DNA from: CAYSZX01 sp964548875
GTDB lineage: Bacteria > Patescibacteriota > Minisyncoccia > Minisyncoccales > JANBVM01
Reading direction: 5' to 3'
Length of the DNA stretch: 29,499 nt
Assembly: GCA_964548875.1 (NCBI GenBank)
Contig: CAZJSP010000004.1
Span: 1 to 29,499, forward strand
Numbering within the stretch: the stretch's first letter is position 1; every line of letters begins with the position of its first letter. The notes under the pieces are model-generated. The model made no database searches. It was given only the letters and a program-made list of their open reading frames with translations, and was not told where the DNA came from. This document shows, in pieces, positions 21,681-29,158 of the stretch. The translations under genes were made by a program, and so were the position numbers.

Positions 21681-22688
21681 ATGGTTAAAATTGCTATTAA
21701 TGGTTTTGGTAGGATTGGGAGGGCAACTCTTCGTTCTTTTTTAGAGAAGGATAAAGGTGAAGTTGTTGCTATTAATGATCTTACTGATTCTCAAACTCTT
21801 GCCCATCTTTTGAAACATGATTCTGTTTTTGGAAATTATAAAGAAAAAGTAGGTTTTGATAAGGGCCATCTTATTGTTAATAATAAAAAAATTAAGGCGT
21901 TTCAGGAAAGAGATCCTGAAAAGTTGCCCTGGAAAGAGTTAGGAGTGGATGTAGTTTTAGAATGTACAGGAATATTTAGAGATTATGAAGGAGCTAAGAA
22001 ACATCTATTAGCCGGGGCTAAAAAAGTAATTATTTCAGCAACATCTAAAGATCCAGACAAAGTTCCTTCAATTGTTATAGGTGTTAATGATTCTGATATA
22101 GAAATTCAAAATTATGATATTTTTGATATGGCTTCTTGTACGACAAATTGTTTAGCTCCAATCATTAAAATTCTTCACTATAATATTGGAATTGAAAAAG
22201 GACTTATGACCACTGTTCATGCTTACACTACAACACAAAACATTTTAGACGGGCCTCATAAAGATTTAAGAAGGGCAAGAGCAGCGGCAGTTAATATTGT
22301 TCCTACTACTACTGGAGCAGCTAAAGCGATAGGCTATGTTATTCCTGAATTGGCTGGGAAAATAGATGGAATGGCCTTGAGAGTACCAGTGCCTAACGTT
22401 TCTATTGTTGATTTTGTTTGTTCTTTAAAGAAAGATACTAGTGTAGAAAAAATAAATAATATTTTTAAAAAGGAATCTTTAAAAGAGGAATGGAAGAATA
22501 TTTTAGCTTGTGAAGAAAAACCCTTAGTTTCTTCGGATTATATTGGCAATTCCCATTCTTCTATTGTTGATCTTCCCTCAACAAGAGTTTTTGGTAATAT
22601 GGTTAAAATTCTTGCCTGGTATGATAATGAGTTTGGTTATGCGAGCAGATTGACAGATTTTGGTCAGTACCTTGGTGAAAAAATTTAA
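21681..22688 (+). CDS. gap: Glyceraldehyde-3-phosphate dehydrogenase
   Basis: Oxidises glyceraldehyde-3-phosphate with NAD and phosphate to 1,3-bisphosphoglycerate. The 335-residue protein shows INGFGRIGR (6-14), Asp33, which favours NAD over NADP, catalytic Cys153 in SCTTNCLAP, His180 in TTVHAYTTTQ, and the C-terminal WYDNEFGYASR. It follows the glutaredoxin-like gene by one base and precedes the ADP-forming acetyl-CoA synthetase by 11 bases. This links the two substrate-level ATP steps of a sugar-to-acetate fermentation. The phosphoglycerate kinase gene that often follows gap is not in the window. Confidence 0.96.
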   Translation: MVKIAINGFGRIGRATLRSFLEKDKGEVVAINDLTDSQTLAHLLKHDSVFGNYKEKVGFDKGHLIVNNKKIKAFQERDPEKLPWKELGVDVVLECTGIFRDYEGAKKHLLAGAKKVIISATSKDPDKVPSIVIGVNDSDIEIQNYDIFDMASCTTNCLAPIIKILHYNIGIEKGLMTTVHAYTTTQNILDGPHKDLRRARAAAVNIVPTTTGAAKAIGYVIPELAGKIDGMALRVPVPNVSIVDFVCSLKKDTSVEKINNIFKKESLKEEWKNILACEEKPLVSSDYIGNSHSSIVDLPSTRVFGNMVKILAWYDNEFGYASRLTDFGQYLGEKI

Positions 22689-22699
22689 AATTAAAATTA

Positions 22700-23356
22700 A
22701 TGCAACCTTTGAGTTTTGAAAAAACAAAGAAAATTCTTTCTCGGTACGGAGTTATTTCTTGTCAGGAGATATTAGCTCAATCTAAGAAAGAAGTTTTTAG
22801 TTTTGCTGAAAAAAAAGGATTTCCTATTGTCGTTAAAATTTCTTCTCCTAAAGTTTCTCATATTACTAATATTGGTGGATTGGTGAAGAATATTAAAAAC
22901 AAGAAAGATTTGGAAGGGGCTTGGGACAAGATACAAAAAGTTATTAAGAAAGAAGGAATTAAAGACGATTTAGAGGGTATTTTAGTTCAAGAGCAAGTTA
23001 AAGGGATAGAAGTTGTTGTGGGAATGCAAAGAAGTCAAGAATTTGGGCCCGTAATTATGTTTGGGTTAGGAGGGATTTTTGTTGAAGTTTTAAAAGATGT
23101 TTCTTTTGGTGTTTGTCCTCTTTCTAGGTCAGAAATTATGAATATGATTAAAAATATTAAAGCCTATAAAATTTTAAAGAAATTTAGAGGAAGGCCAGCG
23201 GTTAATTTTAAAAAACTTATCGATTTGATTCATGGAGTTTCTCAATTATCGCTTGAAAATGACAGTATCCAATCAATAGATTTAAATCCAGTCATGGTTA
23301 ATGAGAAAAAAGCTTTAGCAGTAGATACCTATATTTTAAATGAAAAAACTAAATAA
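22700..23356 (+). CDS. acdB: ADP-forming acetyl-CoA synthetase, beta (ATP-grasp) subunit
   Basis: Small subunit of the enzyme that converts acetyl-CoA (or another acyl-CoA), ADP and phosphate into the free acid, ATP and CoA. The 218-residue protein is an ATP-grasp domain with FPIVVKISSP, HITNIGG, LVQEQVKGIEVVVG, GPVIMFGLGGIFVE and the late ID(L)NPV. Its size matches archaeal acetyl-CoA synthetase beta subunits of about 230 residues. It overlaps the alpha-subunit gene by 17 bases, as expected for two parts of one enzyme. Symbols differ between groups; acdB is used loosely. The acyl substrate cannot be read from the sequence. Confidence 0.9.
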   Translation: MQPLSFEKTKKILSRYGVISCQEILAQSKKEVFSFAEKKGFPIVVKISSPKVSHITNIGGLVKNIKNKKDLEGAWDKIQKVIKKEGIKDDLEGILVQEQVKGIEVVVGMQRSQEFGPVIMFGLGGIFVEVLKDVSFGVCPLSRSEIMNMIKNIKAYKILKKFRGRPAVNFKKLIDLIHGVSQLSLENDSIQSIDLNPVMVNEKKALAVDTYILNEKTK

Positions 23357-24695
23357 AATTTTTAATCCTCGGTCTGTTGCTTTAATTGGAGCGACAGATA
23401 GAAAGGGGTCGGTGGGAGCAAGTCTTTGTAAGAATTTGCTAGAAGGAGAAAAAAAGAGAAAAATCTTTTTTGTTAACCCTTTTCGGGCTAAAGCTTTTCA
23501 AAAAAAGACTTATCCTTCTATTAAAGACATTAAAGAAAAAATTGATTTGGTTTTAATCGCTACTCCAGCTTCTTCAATTCCAAAAATAACTGAAGAAATT
23601 AAGGAAAAGGGGGTTGGGGGAGTAATTATTATTTCGGCAGGTTTTGCCGAAACCGATTCTGAAGGCCAAAAATTACAAAATCAAATAGTTGAAACCTTTA
23701 ATGAGGCTAATATTCCTTTTATTGGTCCTAATTGTCTTGGTATTCTTCGTCCCTCAGTTAACATAAATGCTTCTTTTGCCTTTACTTCTCCCTCTCAAGG
23801 AGATGTGGCTTTTATTTCTCAGTCAGGGGCTTTGGTTGGATCTGTTATCGATAAATCTCTTTTAGAAAATTACGGTTTTTCAACAATTATTTCTTATGGT
23901 AATGGAGCAGGTTTAAACTTATGTGATTTTTTAAAGTGGTTGAAGAATGATTCAAAAACAAAATCTATAGCTATTTATTTAGAAGCGGTTAAGGACGGGC
24001 AGAGATTTATGGAAGTTGTTAAAGAGGTAGGAAGAGTTAAACCGATTGTTGTTTTAAAGGCTGGTAAAACAAAAAGTGGTCAAGAAGCTGCCGTTGGACA
24101 TACAGCCTCCTTATCTAGTAGTCATAATTTTTATTCTGCTGCTTTTCGTCAATCAGGGGCTTTAGAGGTAGAAACAGTTAAAGGCCTATTTAATACCGTT
24201 AAGGCTTTGGCCTGGCAACCTCGGGCTAAAAACAAAATTGCTATTATTAGTAATAGTGGAGGCTGTGGTGTTTTATTGGCTGATGCTTGTAATAAGTTTG
24301 AAGTAGGATTGGCCAGCGTAAAGAAGAGTGTTATTGATCAAATTAACAAGTCTGAAAAAATGGATAGAGAAATTTGCTCTAATAATCCAATTGATGTTTT
24401 TGGAGATTCTTTAGCTAACAGATATGATGTTGTTATTAATCATCTTCTTGCTCAAGACAATGTGGGGGGATTAATTGTTGCTCAAACCTTACAAGCTATG
24501 ACAACAGTTGAAAAAAATGTAAAAATAATTACAAGAGCAAAAAAGAAATGGCCTGGAAAACCAATAGTTACTTTGTTTATGGGTGGAAAAAATATTTCGG
24601 AAGGAGTTCGTATTTTAGAAAAGAATAAAATTCCAAATTATTTTGATCCAGAGGAGGCTGCTCTGGCCATGAAAGCTCTTACTCAATTTAAATAA
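23340..24695 (+). CDS. acdA: ADP-forming acetyl-CoA synthetase, alpha (CoA-binding) subunit
   Basis: Large subunit of the same enzyme. The 451 residues comprise a CoA-binding Rossmann domain (start IFNPRSVALIGAT), a succinyl-CoA-synthetase-like domain with GPNCLGILRP and FISQSGALVG, and His254 in AVGHTASLSS, the residue phosphorylated during catalysis. Separate alpha and beta subunits are the arrangement of many archaea, whereas many bacteria have a fused enzyme. In CPR bacteria this enzyme is thought to give the last ATP of fermentation, with acetate as product. No pyruvate-oxidising enzyme is visible in the window, so the source of the acyl-CoA must lie elsewhere. Confidence 0.9.
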   Translation: MKKLNKIFNPRSVALIGATDRKGSVGASLCKNLLEGEKKRKIFFVNPFRAKAFQKKTYPSIKDIKEKIDLVLIATPASSIPKITEEIKEKGVGGVIIISAGFAETDSEGQKLQNQIVETFNEANIPFIGPNCLGILRPSVNINASFAFTSPSQGDVAFISQSGALVGSVIDKSLLENYGFSTIISYGNGAGLNLCDFLKWLKNDSKTKSIAIYLEAVKDGQRFMEVVKEVGRVKPIVVLKAGKTKSGQEAAVGHTASLSSSHNFYSAAFRQSGALEVETVKGLFNTVKALAWQPRAKNKIAIISNSGGCGVLLADACNKFEVGLASVKKSVIDQINKSEKMDREICSNNPIDVFGDSLANRYDVVINHLLAQDNVGGLIVAQTLQAMTTVEKNVKIITRAKKKWPGKPIVTLFMGGKNISEGVRILEKNKIPNYFDPEEAALAMKALTQFK

Positions 24696-24712
24696 ATTAA
24701 CCTAATATTAAC

Positions 24713-25684
24713 ATGTTTGATGTAATCACTTTTGGCTCAGCAACATTGGACGTTTTTGTTCCTTACGACAAGAGAATTGATCTTGTTAAAAAAGGGAAAA
24801 AGATTAGTCCGTTTCTTCCGTTGGGAGAAAAAATGGAGGGAGTTAAAATAGATTTTTATCCTGGAGGGGGAGGAATTAATAGTGCAGCCAGTTTTGCTAA
24901 GCAGGGGTTGAAAGTCGCTTATTGTGGGTCAATTGGCAGTGATTACGCTGGTCAGTTTGTTTTAAATGATTTAAGCAAGAGTAAAATTAGTAAAAAATTT
25001 ATTTTAAAAACTGATCAGAAAATTACAAATTGTTCTGTAATTTTTACTGGAGAGGAGGGGAAGGTAATTCTTCCTTATCGAGGAGCTTCTAGTCTTCTCC
25101 ATATTCAGGAAATTCCTTTAGAAAAAATGAAAAATGCTGAATGGTTTTATTTATCTCCCTTATCTGGAAAATTAAGAAGAGGATTTTATAAGATTATTAG
25201 GTTTGCGAATGATAATAATATTAAGGTTTTCCTTAATCCTAGCAAATATCAATTACAGTCTTCAATAATTAAAAAAGCGATTAAAAGAGTTGACGTTTTA
25301 ATGCTTAATCAGGAGGAAGCTTCTCTTTTGACACAAACTTCATTTAAGAAAGAAAAGCTTATTTTTAAAAAACTAGATCAATGGGTTAAAGGGGTTTGCA
25401 TTATGACTAAAGGGAAAAAGGGATCAATTGTTTCAGATGGTGAATATTTATATGAAGCGTCAATTATAAAAAGAAAAATAGTTGATGAAACAGGAACAGG
25501 AGATGCTTTTGGCTCTGGCTTTGTCTTTCAATATATGAAAACTTCTAATATACAAGAATCAATTCAATTCGCTACAGCTAATGCTGCTGCCAATGTTGGT
25601 GTTATGGGAGCCAAGGAAGGAGTTTTAAGCAAAAATGATAATTGGAGAAAAGTAAAAGTTAGAAAGAAAAAATTGAAATTATAG
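24713..25684 (+). CDS. PfkB/ribokinase-family carbohydrate kinase
   Basis: A 323-residue sugar or nucleoside kinase. It has the N-terminal substrate motif GGGGINSA (51-58) and the C-terminal DETGTGDAFGSGF with the anion hole and catalytic base Asp264. Family members include ribokinase, 1-phosphofructokinase, adenosine kinase and ADP-dependent sugar kinases, and the sequence alone does not choose between them. Position 17 bases after the acetyl-CoA synthetase and downstream of gap suggests a role in sugar or ribose entry to glycolysis. A 6-bp inverted repeat ATAGCT/AGCTAT (25681-25703) starts within the last codons and may act as a weak terminator. Confidence 0.87.
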   Translation: MFDVITFGSATLDVFVPYDKRIDLVKKGKKISPFLPLGEKMEGVKIDFYPGGGGINSAASFAKQGLKVAYCGSIGSDYAGQFVLNDLSKSKISKKFILKTDQKITNCSVIFTGEEGKVILPYRGASSLLHIQEIPLEKMKNAEWFYLSPLSGKLRRGFYKIIRFANDNNIKVFLNPSKYQLQSSIIKKAIKRVDVLMLNQEEASLLTQTSFKKEKLIFKKLDQWVKGVCIMTKGKKGSIVSDGEYLYEASIIKRKIVDETGTGDAFGSGFVFQYMKTSNIQESIQFATANAAANVGVMGAKEGVLSKNDNWRKVKVRKKKLKL

Positions 25685-25685
25685 C

Positions 25686-25713
25686 TTGACCTTAGTTAGC
25701 TATTTGTTATATT
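25686..25713 (+). promoter_or_regulatory. Promoter of rplY
   Basis: TTGACC (25686-25691), a 16-base spacer and TATATT (25708-25713), just after the PfkB stop codon. The -35 region lies within the inverted repeat ATAGCT/AGCTAT. The predicted leader is about 23 bases. Confidence 0.6.
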
Positions 25714-25742
25714 AACTTACATATTATTTAAATTTTTTAAAA

Positions 25743-26420
25743 ATGATTAGTTTAAAAGCAGAGAAAAGATCAGATAAAAAAACAGATAAAATTAGAGAGG
25801 AAAATCTAGTTCCTGCTGTTTTGTATGGTCCAGAAATTGAGAATATTAAATTACAGGTTAATCTTGTTGATTTTGAAAAAGCCTATCAAGACGCCTCTGA
25901 TTCTTCTTTAATTTCTTTGAAGGTAGAAGGAAAAGAATATTTAGCTTTGATTCGTAATCCTCAGTTTGCTCCTGTTAGCGATAACCCTATTCATGTTGAT
26001 TTTTATCAGCCTCCTCTTAAAGAGGAAGTTGAGGTGGAGGTGCCTTTGATTTTTGAAGGGGAGTCTTTGGCTGTTAAGAATCTTGGAGGGACCCTGGTTA
26101 AGACTATTTCTGAGTTACCGATTAAAGCCCTTCCTCAAGATTTACCTAAAGAATTAAGGGTCAGTATTAATTCATTAGAGACCTTTAACGATAAAATTTT
26201 AGTAAAAGACCTATTTAAAGATTCTCAGAAGTTTACGATTATGAAGGATTTAGAGGATGTCGTTGCTTCAGTAAGTCGTCCAGAAGAAATTGAGGAAGAA
26301 GAACCTGAGCTTGGTGATATTATAGAGGAGGGCGAAGGGATTGAAGAGATTAGAGAGGGCCCAGAGGGAATTAAAGAAGAGACCAAGGAAGAAGAAACTG
26401 AAGAGAAACCAAAAGAATAG
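25743..26420 (+). CDS. rplY: 50S ribosomal protein L25 (TL5/Ctc type) with acidic tail
   Basis: Binds 5S rRNA on the large ribosomal subunit. The 225-residue protein is the long form: an N-terminal 5S-binding domain (about 1-90, with VPAVLYGPE and HVDFYQP) and a second TL5 domain (about 95-185) ending VASVSRPEE. A further tail of about 40 residues is very rich in Glu. The tail is probably disordered and sits on a protein whose core binds RNA. The promoter just upstream and a 14-base gap to the next gene suggest it is transcribed together with the transglycosylase. Confidence 0.93.
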   Translation: MISLKAEKRSDKKTDKIREENLVPAVLYGPEIENIKLQVNLVDFEKAYQDASDSSLISLKVEGKEYLALIRNPQFAPVSDNPIHVDFYQPPLKEEVEVEVPLIFEGESLAVKNLGGTLVKTISELPIKALPQDLPKELRVSINSLETFNDKILVKDLFKDSQKFTIMKDLEDVVASVSRPEEIEEEEPELGDIIEEGEGIEEIREGPEGIKEETKEEETEEKPKE

Positions 26421-26434
26421 GCAATTAAAAAAAT

Positions 26435-27936
26435 ATGACTAAAAACAAACTCTTTAAGACCTTCCTCTTAATTAGCTCTTTTACTGTTTTGTTTTTTGGT
26501 TTTGTTTTTTCTGTGCGAGGAGAAGATTTAGATCAAACTTGTGAAATTCAATATATTGATAGCCAATATGAAAGTCTTTCTCGTTCAGAATATCAAGCCT
26601 TGTTAGAAAAATGCCAGGAGTATTATCAAGAAAAGAGTCGGGAAATTGAATCTAATATTGAGGAGACTAAAAAGCAAGAAGCGACCTATAGCAACCAAAT
26701 CTACATTCTTAATAATGAAATTCAACGCCTTCAGAATGAAATTTACCAAGGTAATTTAAGAGTAGATGACTTGAGTATTCAAGTTGAAAGTACTGCTGAT
26801 TCGATTGATGAGGCTTCAGAAGAGATTGAAAATGTAAAGGAGAGTCTATCCCAGATTTTAAGAACTATTTATGAAAAAGGGAATAGATCTTTTTTAGAAA
26901 TATTTTTATCGGGAGATCAAATTTCTGATTTTTTTAGTAATTTAGTCTCTTTAGAATCATTAAGTAATAAAAACAAAGAACTTTTAGAAAGAATTGTTGA
27001 TTTAAAATTTTATTTAGAAGAACAAAAAGATATTTTAAATAATGAAAGATATAGTTTGGAAAAGGCTATTCAGGTTCAGCAATTTCAGCGCCAGCAGAGT
27101 GCTCAATTAAAAAACGATCAAGAATACTTATTGGCCTTAACAGAGGCAGAGTATCAACAATATCTTAAGGAGAAACAAGAGACGGAAGAAAAGGTTGCTC
27201 AGATTAGAGCTAGAATTTTTAGTTTAGCTGGTATTGCCGATGCCCCAACTTTTGGAGAAGCTATTGATATTGCTGATCTTGTTACTCGGCAAATTAGAAT
27301 TAGGCCTGCTTTTTTGCTAGCAATTATTAGTCAGGAATCAGCAATGGGTCGTAATGTTGGTCAATGCTATGTAACTGATCCAAAAACAGGGGGAGGGGTT
27401 TATAGGAGTGGCAGCCCTGTCTCTCGAATTATGCATGTTACTCGTGATTTGCCCATCTTTTTAAATATTGTTGGAGATAATTATGCTGACACTCCAGTTT
27501 CTTGTTGGATTCCTCAGTGTGCTGTTAGTTGGCAGGGAAGACTATATTTTTCTGGAGCTTCAGTAGATTCAAGCGGAAACATTACTTGTCATAAATCAGG
27601 ATATGCTCCTTTTGGTTTTGGAGGGGCAATGGGTCCAGCTNNNNNNNNNNGTTTATTCCGAGTACTTGGGCTTTATATGAAAACAGAATTAAAAATTATA
27701 CTGGCAAGATTACATCTAATCCTTGGGACGTTGTAGATTCTTTTACTGCAGCTGCCTTATATTTATATGATTTAGGAGCTTCCTCTCAGGGCTATTGGGC
27801 TGAACATAATTCAGCCTCAAGGTATTATGGGGGGTCTAATAGTTATGCTAATCAGGTTATGACTAGGGCTAATTGTATTCAGTCTTTTATGGATAATGGA
27901 GAGATGTCTTATAGTTGTCAGAATTTAATTTTTTAA
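26435..27936 (+). CDS. Secreted coiled-coil lytic transglycosylase, candidate FtsEX-controlled hydrolase, cut by an assembly gap
   Basis: An exported protein of about 497 residues. A signal peptide (about 1-29, hydrophobic core 8-26, probable cut after VRG) is followed by a long coiled coil (about 60-260). Its middle, with FLEIFLSGDQISDFFSNL, resembles the hydrolase-regulating coiled coils of EnvC, PcsB and CwlO, which bind FtsX. The C-terminal domain is a lytic transglycosylase: LLAIISQESAMG with probable catalytic Glu301, then MGPA-gap-FIPSTWALY, the classic GPAQFIPSTW motif. Six Cys before and two after the gap suggest disulfides outside the membrane. The gene continues past the Ns in another nominal frame to TAA at 27934-27936. 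The FtsEX link is an inference. Confidence 0.82.
27641..27650. other. Assembly gap (10 N) inside the transglycosylase gene
   Basis: The sequence reads GGT CCA GCT, ten Ns, then G TTT ATT CCG AGT ACT TGG. The motif GPAQFIPSTW needs only the two bases CA to complete a Gln codon with the following G. The real gap is therefore likely to be two bases, or another length leaving remainder 2 when divided by 3. Confidence 0.88.
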
Positions 27937-27951
27937 AAATAGATTTAAATA

Positions 27952-27978
27952 AAAAAAGCAAGATAGTCTTGCTTTTTT
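27952..27978. terminator. Bidirectional terminator between the transglycosylase and prfA
   Basis: A 12-bp stem AAAAAAGCAAGA/TCTTGCTTTTTT (27952-27963 and 27967-27978) with a 3-base loop. A-rich and T-rich arms give a terminator on both strands, fitting the convergent genes on either side. Confidence 0.9.
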
Positions 27979-27990
27979 AATTTGTTATTT

Positions 27991-28731
27991 TTAATTTAAT
28001 TTCTTCGTAATTTTTTTAATCATTTTATCCATTTTTCCGGACATTATCTTATCAATTTTATGCCAGCTTTTTTTAATTCGATGGTCAGTAATTCTATCTT
28101 GGGGGAAATTATAGGTTCTAATTTTTTCTTCTCTTCCAGCTTGTCCAATTTGATCTCTTCTCTTCTTTTTTATTTTTTTCATTTTTCTATCCTGTTCCAT
28201 TTGAAATATCTTGGCCTTTAAAATTGAAATAGCATTTTCCTTATTTTTGAGTTGATTTCTTTCACTTTGAGAAGTAACAACAATGCCAGTTGGTAAATGA
28301 GTAATTCGGATGGCTGTTTCGTTTTTATTAACATATTGACCTCCTGCTCCAGAAGCTCTGTAAGTATCTACTTTTAAATCACTTGACTTGATTTGGATGT
28401 TGTCTGTTTTAGATGGTTTAGGCATAACAGCAACTGAAGCCGTTGAAGTATGGATCCTTCCTGATTTTTCTGTCTGTGGAATTCTTTGAACACGATGAAC
28501 TCCTCCCTCGTGTTTCATTTTTGGATAAACATCCTTACCTTTTAACTGGAAAGTAATTTGCTTTAATCCTCCCAAGTCTGTTTGATGGGAATCTAGAACT
28601 TTGATCTTCCAGCTTTGGTCTTGAGCATATTTTGAGTACATTTGAAAGAGGTCGGCAGCGAAAAGACTTGCTTCATTGCCTCCGACTCCTGCTCTTATTT
28701 CAAAAATGACTCCTTTTTTATTTTGAGTCAT
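27991..28731 (-). CDS. prfA: Peptide chain release factor 1 (RF1) lacking domain 1
   Basis: Releases the peptide at UAA and UAG codons. It has the RF1 recognition tripeptide as PQT (85-87) within HRVQRIPQTEKSGRIHTS, and the catalytic GGQ (130-132). The spacing between the two motifs, 45 residues, equals that of E. coli RF1. The protein has only 246 residues against about 360. It starts at GVIFEIRAGVGGNEASLFA, which corresponds to about residue 105 of E. coli RF1, so the helical domain 1 is missing. Upstream in this frame is the rpmE gene (14-base overlap), with no room for the lost domain. The rpmE-prfA order is typical of a true prfA, not of the rescue factor PrfH. A basic C-terminal tail ends in KKITKKLN. 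Confidence 0.9.
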   Translation of the reverse strand: MTQNKKGVIFEIRAGVGGNEASLFAADLFQMYSKYAQDQSWKIKVLDSHQTDLGGLKQITFQLKGKDVYPKMKHEGGVHRVQRIPQTEKSGRIHTSTASVAVMPKPSKTDNIQIKSSDLKVDTYRASGAGGQYVNKNETAIRITHLPTGIVVTSQSERNQLKNKENAISILKAKIFQMEQDRKMKKIKKKRRDQIGQAGREEKIRTYNFPQDRITDHRIKKSWHKIDKIMSGKMDKMIKKITKKLN

Positions 28732-28966
28732 TTTTCTTTTTTCTTATCTTTTTTTTGCGAGGCTTTTGCTTACTGAGCCTTTCTTTAAATTTCTGAACTC
28801 TTCCTACTGAATCAAGATTCTTTTCTTTGCCAGTATAAAAAGGGTGACACTGAGAACAGGTTTCAGTTTCAATTAATTCTTTTGTTGCGCCAATATTAAA
28901 GGTGTTTCCACAAACACATTTAACTGTCGCTTTCGGGAAATATTTTGGATGAATATCTTTTTTCAT
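28718..28966 (-). CDS. rpmE: 50S ribosomal protein L31, zinc-binding type
   Basis: A ribosomal protein of 82 residues at the bridge between the subunits. It starts MKKDIHPKYF and has four Cys in KCVCGNTF and CSQCHPFYTGK, the zinc-binding (C+) form. After the usual end of about 70 residues it has a lysine- and arginine-rich extension (KPRKKKIRKKK). It is the first gene of a two-gene unit with prfA. The zinc-free paralogue used under zinc starvation was not seen. Confidence 0.95.
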   Translation of the reverse strand: MKKDIHPKYFPKATVKCVCGNTFNIGATKELIETETCSQCHPFYTGKEKNLDSVGRVQKFKERLSKQKPRKKKIRKKKNDSK

Positions 28967-28992
28967 GTTGATTTACTATGTCAATATCCACT

Positions 28993-29020
28993 ATATTAAC
29001 AAATCATTGTAAAAAATCAA
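28993..29020 (-). promoter_or_regulatory. Promoter of rpmE-prfA
   Basis: On the minus strand, TTGATT (29015-29020), a 16-base spacer and TAATAT (28993-28998). The leader would be about 20 bases. It lies in the 192-base divergent region with the AAA ATPase gene, which otherwise holds no gene that I can see. Confidence 0.5.
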
Positions 29021-29095
29021 CAGGTTTATCATTTTAATATCTGTTAAAGTGACTAATTTATATGGGTTTTTGTTGCTTTATTAAAGAATTAAAAA

Positions 29096-29124
29096 TTGTT
29101 TTTTATCCTTTTTTAATCTATAAT
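29096..29124 (+). promoter_or_regulatory. Promoter of the AAA ATPase gene
   Basis: TTGTTT (29096-29101), a 17-base spacer and a perfect TATAAT (29119-29124). The leader before the ATG at 29159 would be about 28 bases. Confidence 0.6.
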
Positions 29125-29158
29125 TAAGCATTATTTGAATAAGCTATAAAGAGAAAAC

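Noticed and set aside
27991..28731. Assignment of the short release factor as rescue factor PrfH or ArfB
   Set aside because: It keeps the RF1 recognition motif PQT at correct spacing and lies after rpmE, as true prfA does.
28979..28984. A perfect TTGACA on the minus strand upstream of rpmE
   Set aside because: A matching -10 would fall inside the rpmE coding region, so it cannot drive the gene. The pair at 28993-29020 is preferred.
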